Assembly: GCA_900751035.1 (NCBI GenBank)
Contig: CAADSF010000088.1
Location: forward strand, 1 to 6,218
Source: an uncultured Oscillospiraceae bacterium
GTDB lineage: Bacteria > Bacillota > Clostridia > Oscillospirales > Oscillospiraceae
Direction of reading: 5' to 3'
Length of the DNA stretch: 6,218 nt
Each line of letters opens with the position of its first letter. Positions within the stretch are counted from its first letter, which is position 1. This document shows positions 5,600 to 6,218 of the stretch, piece by piece. The notes below the pieces were generated by a model, which saw only the letters and a list, made by a program, of their open reading frames with translations, had not been told where the DNA came from and made no database searches. The translations under genes and the position numbers were made by a program.

Positions 5600-5632
5600 G
5601 CATATGGCAGGAGCGGCGCTCCTGCCATATGC
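5600..5632 (-). repeat. Intercistronic hairpin between carbamoyltransferase and carbamate kinase genes
   Basis: A perfect 15-bp inverted repeat, GCATATGGCAGGAGC (5600-5614) with its reverse complement (5618-5632), around a 3-nt loop. It sits in the 78-bp gap between the two minus-strand genes, 20 nt before the kinase start and 25 nt after the carbamoyltransferase stop. The minus strand after it reads AGTATCAAGAGG with no U-tract, so it is not a standard terminator for this operon. A processing, mRNA-stability or partial-attenuation role is more likely. Confidence 0.7.
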
Positions 5633-5657
5633 TTATTTGTGCAGGTTCAGAAGCGAA

Positions 5658-6218
5658 TCAGAACATCTTGCGCTTGTTGTCAGCAGCATCCAGTTCCATC
5701 AGCGTCTTGACCGGATCCTTGACCTGAGCCAGGAAGATCATAGCGGCAATGATGTACGGCTTGTAGGAAGCCTGCTTGTACAGAGGCACCAGATAGCGGT
5801 CGAACACGGAGTTGTCGACTTCGCCTTCGGGGCAGGACAGGCCGGAGATGTCGGCGGGCAGGCAGTGCAGGTACAGAGCCTTGCCGTCCTTCGTCAGCTT
5901 CATCATCTCTTCGGAGCAGGTCCAGTCCTTATGCTCGGCGTTCTGCGCCAGCAGTTCCTTTTCGAGCTCGTCGATGCCCTTCTGGTCGCCCTTGACGTAC
6001 AGCTCGGAGCGCTTCTCCATCGCCTTGAACGGAGCCCAGGACTTCGGATAGACGATATCGGCATCCTGGAAGGCCTCGGCCATGGAGTTGGTCTTGTGGA
6101 ACTTGGAGCCGTACTTCTCGCAGTTCTTGCGGGCAATCTCTTCGACTTCGGGGAACACGTCGTATCCTTCCGGATGGGCCAGCGTGACGTCCATGCCGAA
6201 GCGGGTGAACAGGCCGAT
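5658..6218 (-). CDS. ygeW: YgeW-like knotted carbamoyltransferase (C-terminal half, cut by window edge)
   Basis: The last 186 codons are visible; the frame stays open to 6218, so the N-terminal carbamoyl-phosphate domain with its STRT-type motif is outside the window. E. coli YgeW is close to 400 residues, so a little under half is seen. The fragment is the second (amino-substrate) domain of the aspartate/ornithine carbamoyltransferase fold: GMDVTLAHPEGYD, ADIVYPKSWAPF, then LHCLPADISGLSCPEGEV with the family HCLP motif, VFDRYLVPLYKQASYKPYIIAAMIFL near the end. YPKSWAPF stands where ornithine enzymes carry a SMG loop and resembles the AKSWG region of knotted acetylornithine-type enzymes, which argues against plain ArgF/ArcB. 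The enzyme likely transfers or releases a carbamoyl group on a ureido compound; the natural substrate cannot be read here. The downstream carbamate kinase indicates a catabolic direction. Alternative names would be a generic ornithine- or oxamate-type carbamoyltransferase. Confidence 0.85.
   Translation of the reverse strand: MGLFTRFGMDVTLAHPEGYDVFPEVEEIARKNCEKYGSKFHKTNSMAEAFQDADIVYPKSWAPFKAMEKRSELYVKGDQKGIDELEKELLAQNAEHKDWTCSEEMMKLTKDGKALYLHCLPADISGLSCPEGEVDNSVFDRYLVPLYKQASYKPYIIAAMIFLAQVKDPVKTLMELDAADNKRKMF

Noticed and set aside
5580..5603. A carbamate kinase start eight codons upstream at 5603
   Set aside because: That ATG lies in the arm of the 5600-5632 hairpin with no accessible ribosome binding site. 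The start at 5579 has AAGAGG at good spacing and matches the family N-terminus.
5600..5632. The hairpin read as a terminator of the carbamoyltransferase gene
   Set aside because: No T-run follows on the minus strand, and carbamate kinase downstream has no evident promoter of its own, so full termination here is unlikely.
1..6218. CRISPR arrays, tRNA genes, insertion sequences or attachment sites
   Set aside because: No regularly spaced direct repeats, tRNA-like cloverleaf, transposase or integrase coding sequence, or flanking direct repeats were found on reading both strands.

Overview
The window reads as a piece of a GC-rich (about 60% by eye) Firmicutes chromosome, most likely a gut clostridium of the Oscillospiraceae/Ruminococcaceae type. 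The evidence is a DegV fatty-acid-binding protein, a clostridial-style Amidase_3 enzyme with an SH3-like tail, purine-rich AGGAGG-like ribosome binding sites before nearly every gene, and a YgeW-type carbamoyltransferase beside a carbamate kinase. The taxonomic call is inference from gene content. No tRNA, rRNA, CRISPR, insertion sequence or phage structural gene is visible.

Layout. (1) Positions 1-2548, plus strand: the possible last codons of an upstream gene, then degV-family protein, rsmG (4-bp ATGA overlap with degV) and an AEC-family permease 35 bp later. These three look like one transcription unit. (2) 2549-2673: intergenic, with a 15-bp stem-loop between convergent genes. (3) 2674-3432, minus strand: a variant N-acetylmuramoyl-L-alanine amidase with a C-terminal SH3-like domain. 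(4) 3433-3577: a divergent control region with two candidate promoters whose -35 boxes overlap, plus an inverted repeat in the amidase leader. (5) 3578-4561, plus strand: a DEDDh 3'-5' exonuclease with a Cys-containing, arginine-rich C-terminal extension, ended by a good intrinsic terminator. (6) 4603-6218, minus strand: the end of a catabolic operon. A YgeW-like carbamoyltransferase (cut by the window edge) is followed, across a 15-bp intercistronic hairpin, by carbamate kinase and then its own terminator.

How the genes work together. Only the last pair forms a clear pathway. A carbamoyltransferase running in the catabolic direction releases carbamoyl phosphate from a ureido compound, and carbamate kinase uses it to make ATP from ADP, with release of CO2 and ammonia. 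This is fermentative ATP formation from nitrogen-rich compounds, and the pairing resembles the ygeW/yqeA (purine/ureido) gene set of enteric bacteria. The rest is housekeeping or cell-envelope material: lipid handling, rRNA methylation, permease, wall hydrolase and nuclease.

I did not find a clearly new multi-gene system. The items most worth a second look are the amidase that lacks the first zinc-ligand histidine, the hairpin between carbamoyltransferase and kinase, the overlapping divergent promoters, and the unassigned tail of the exonuclease.
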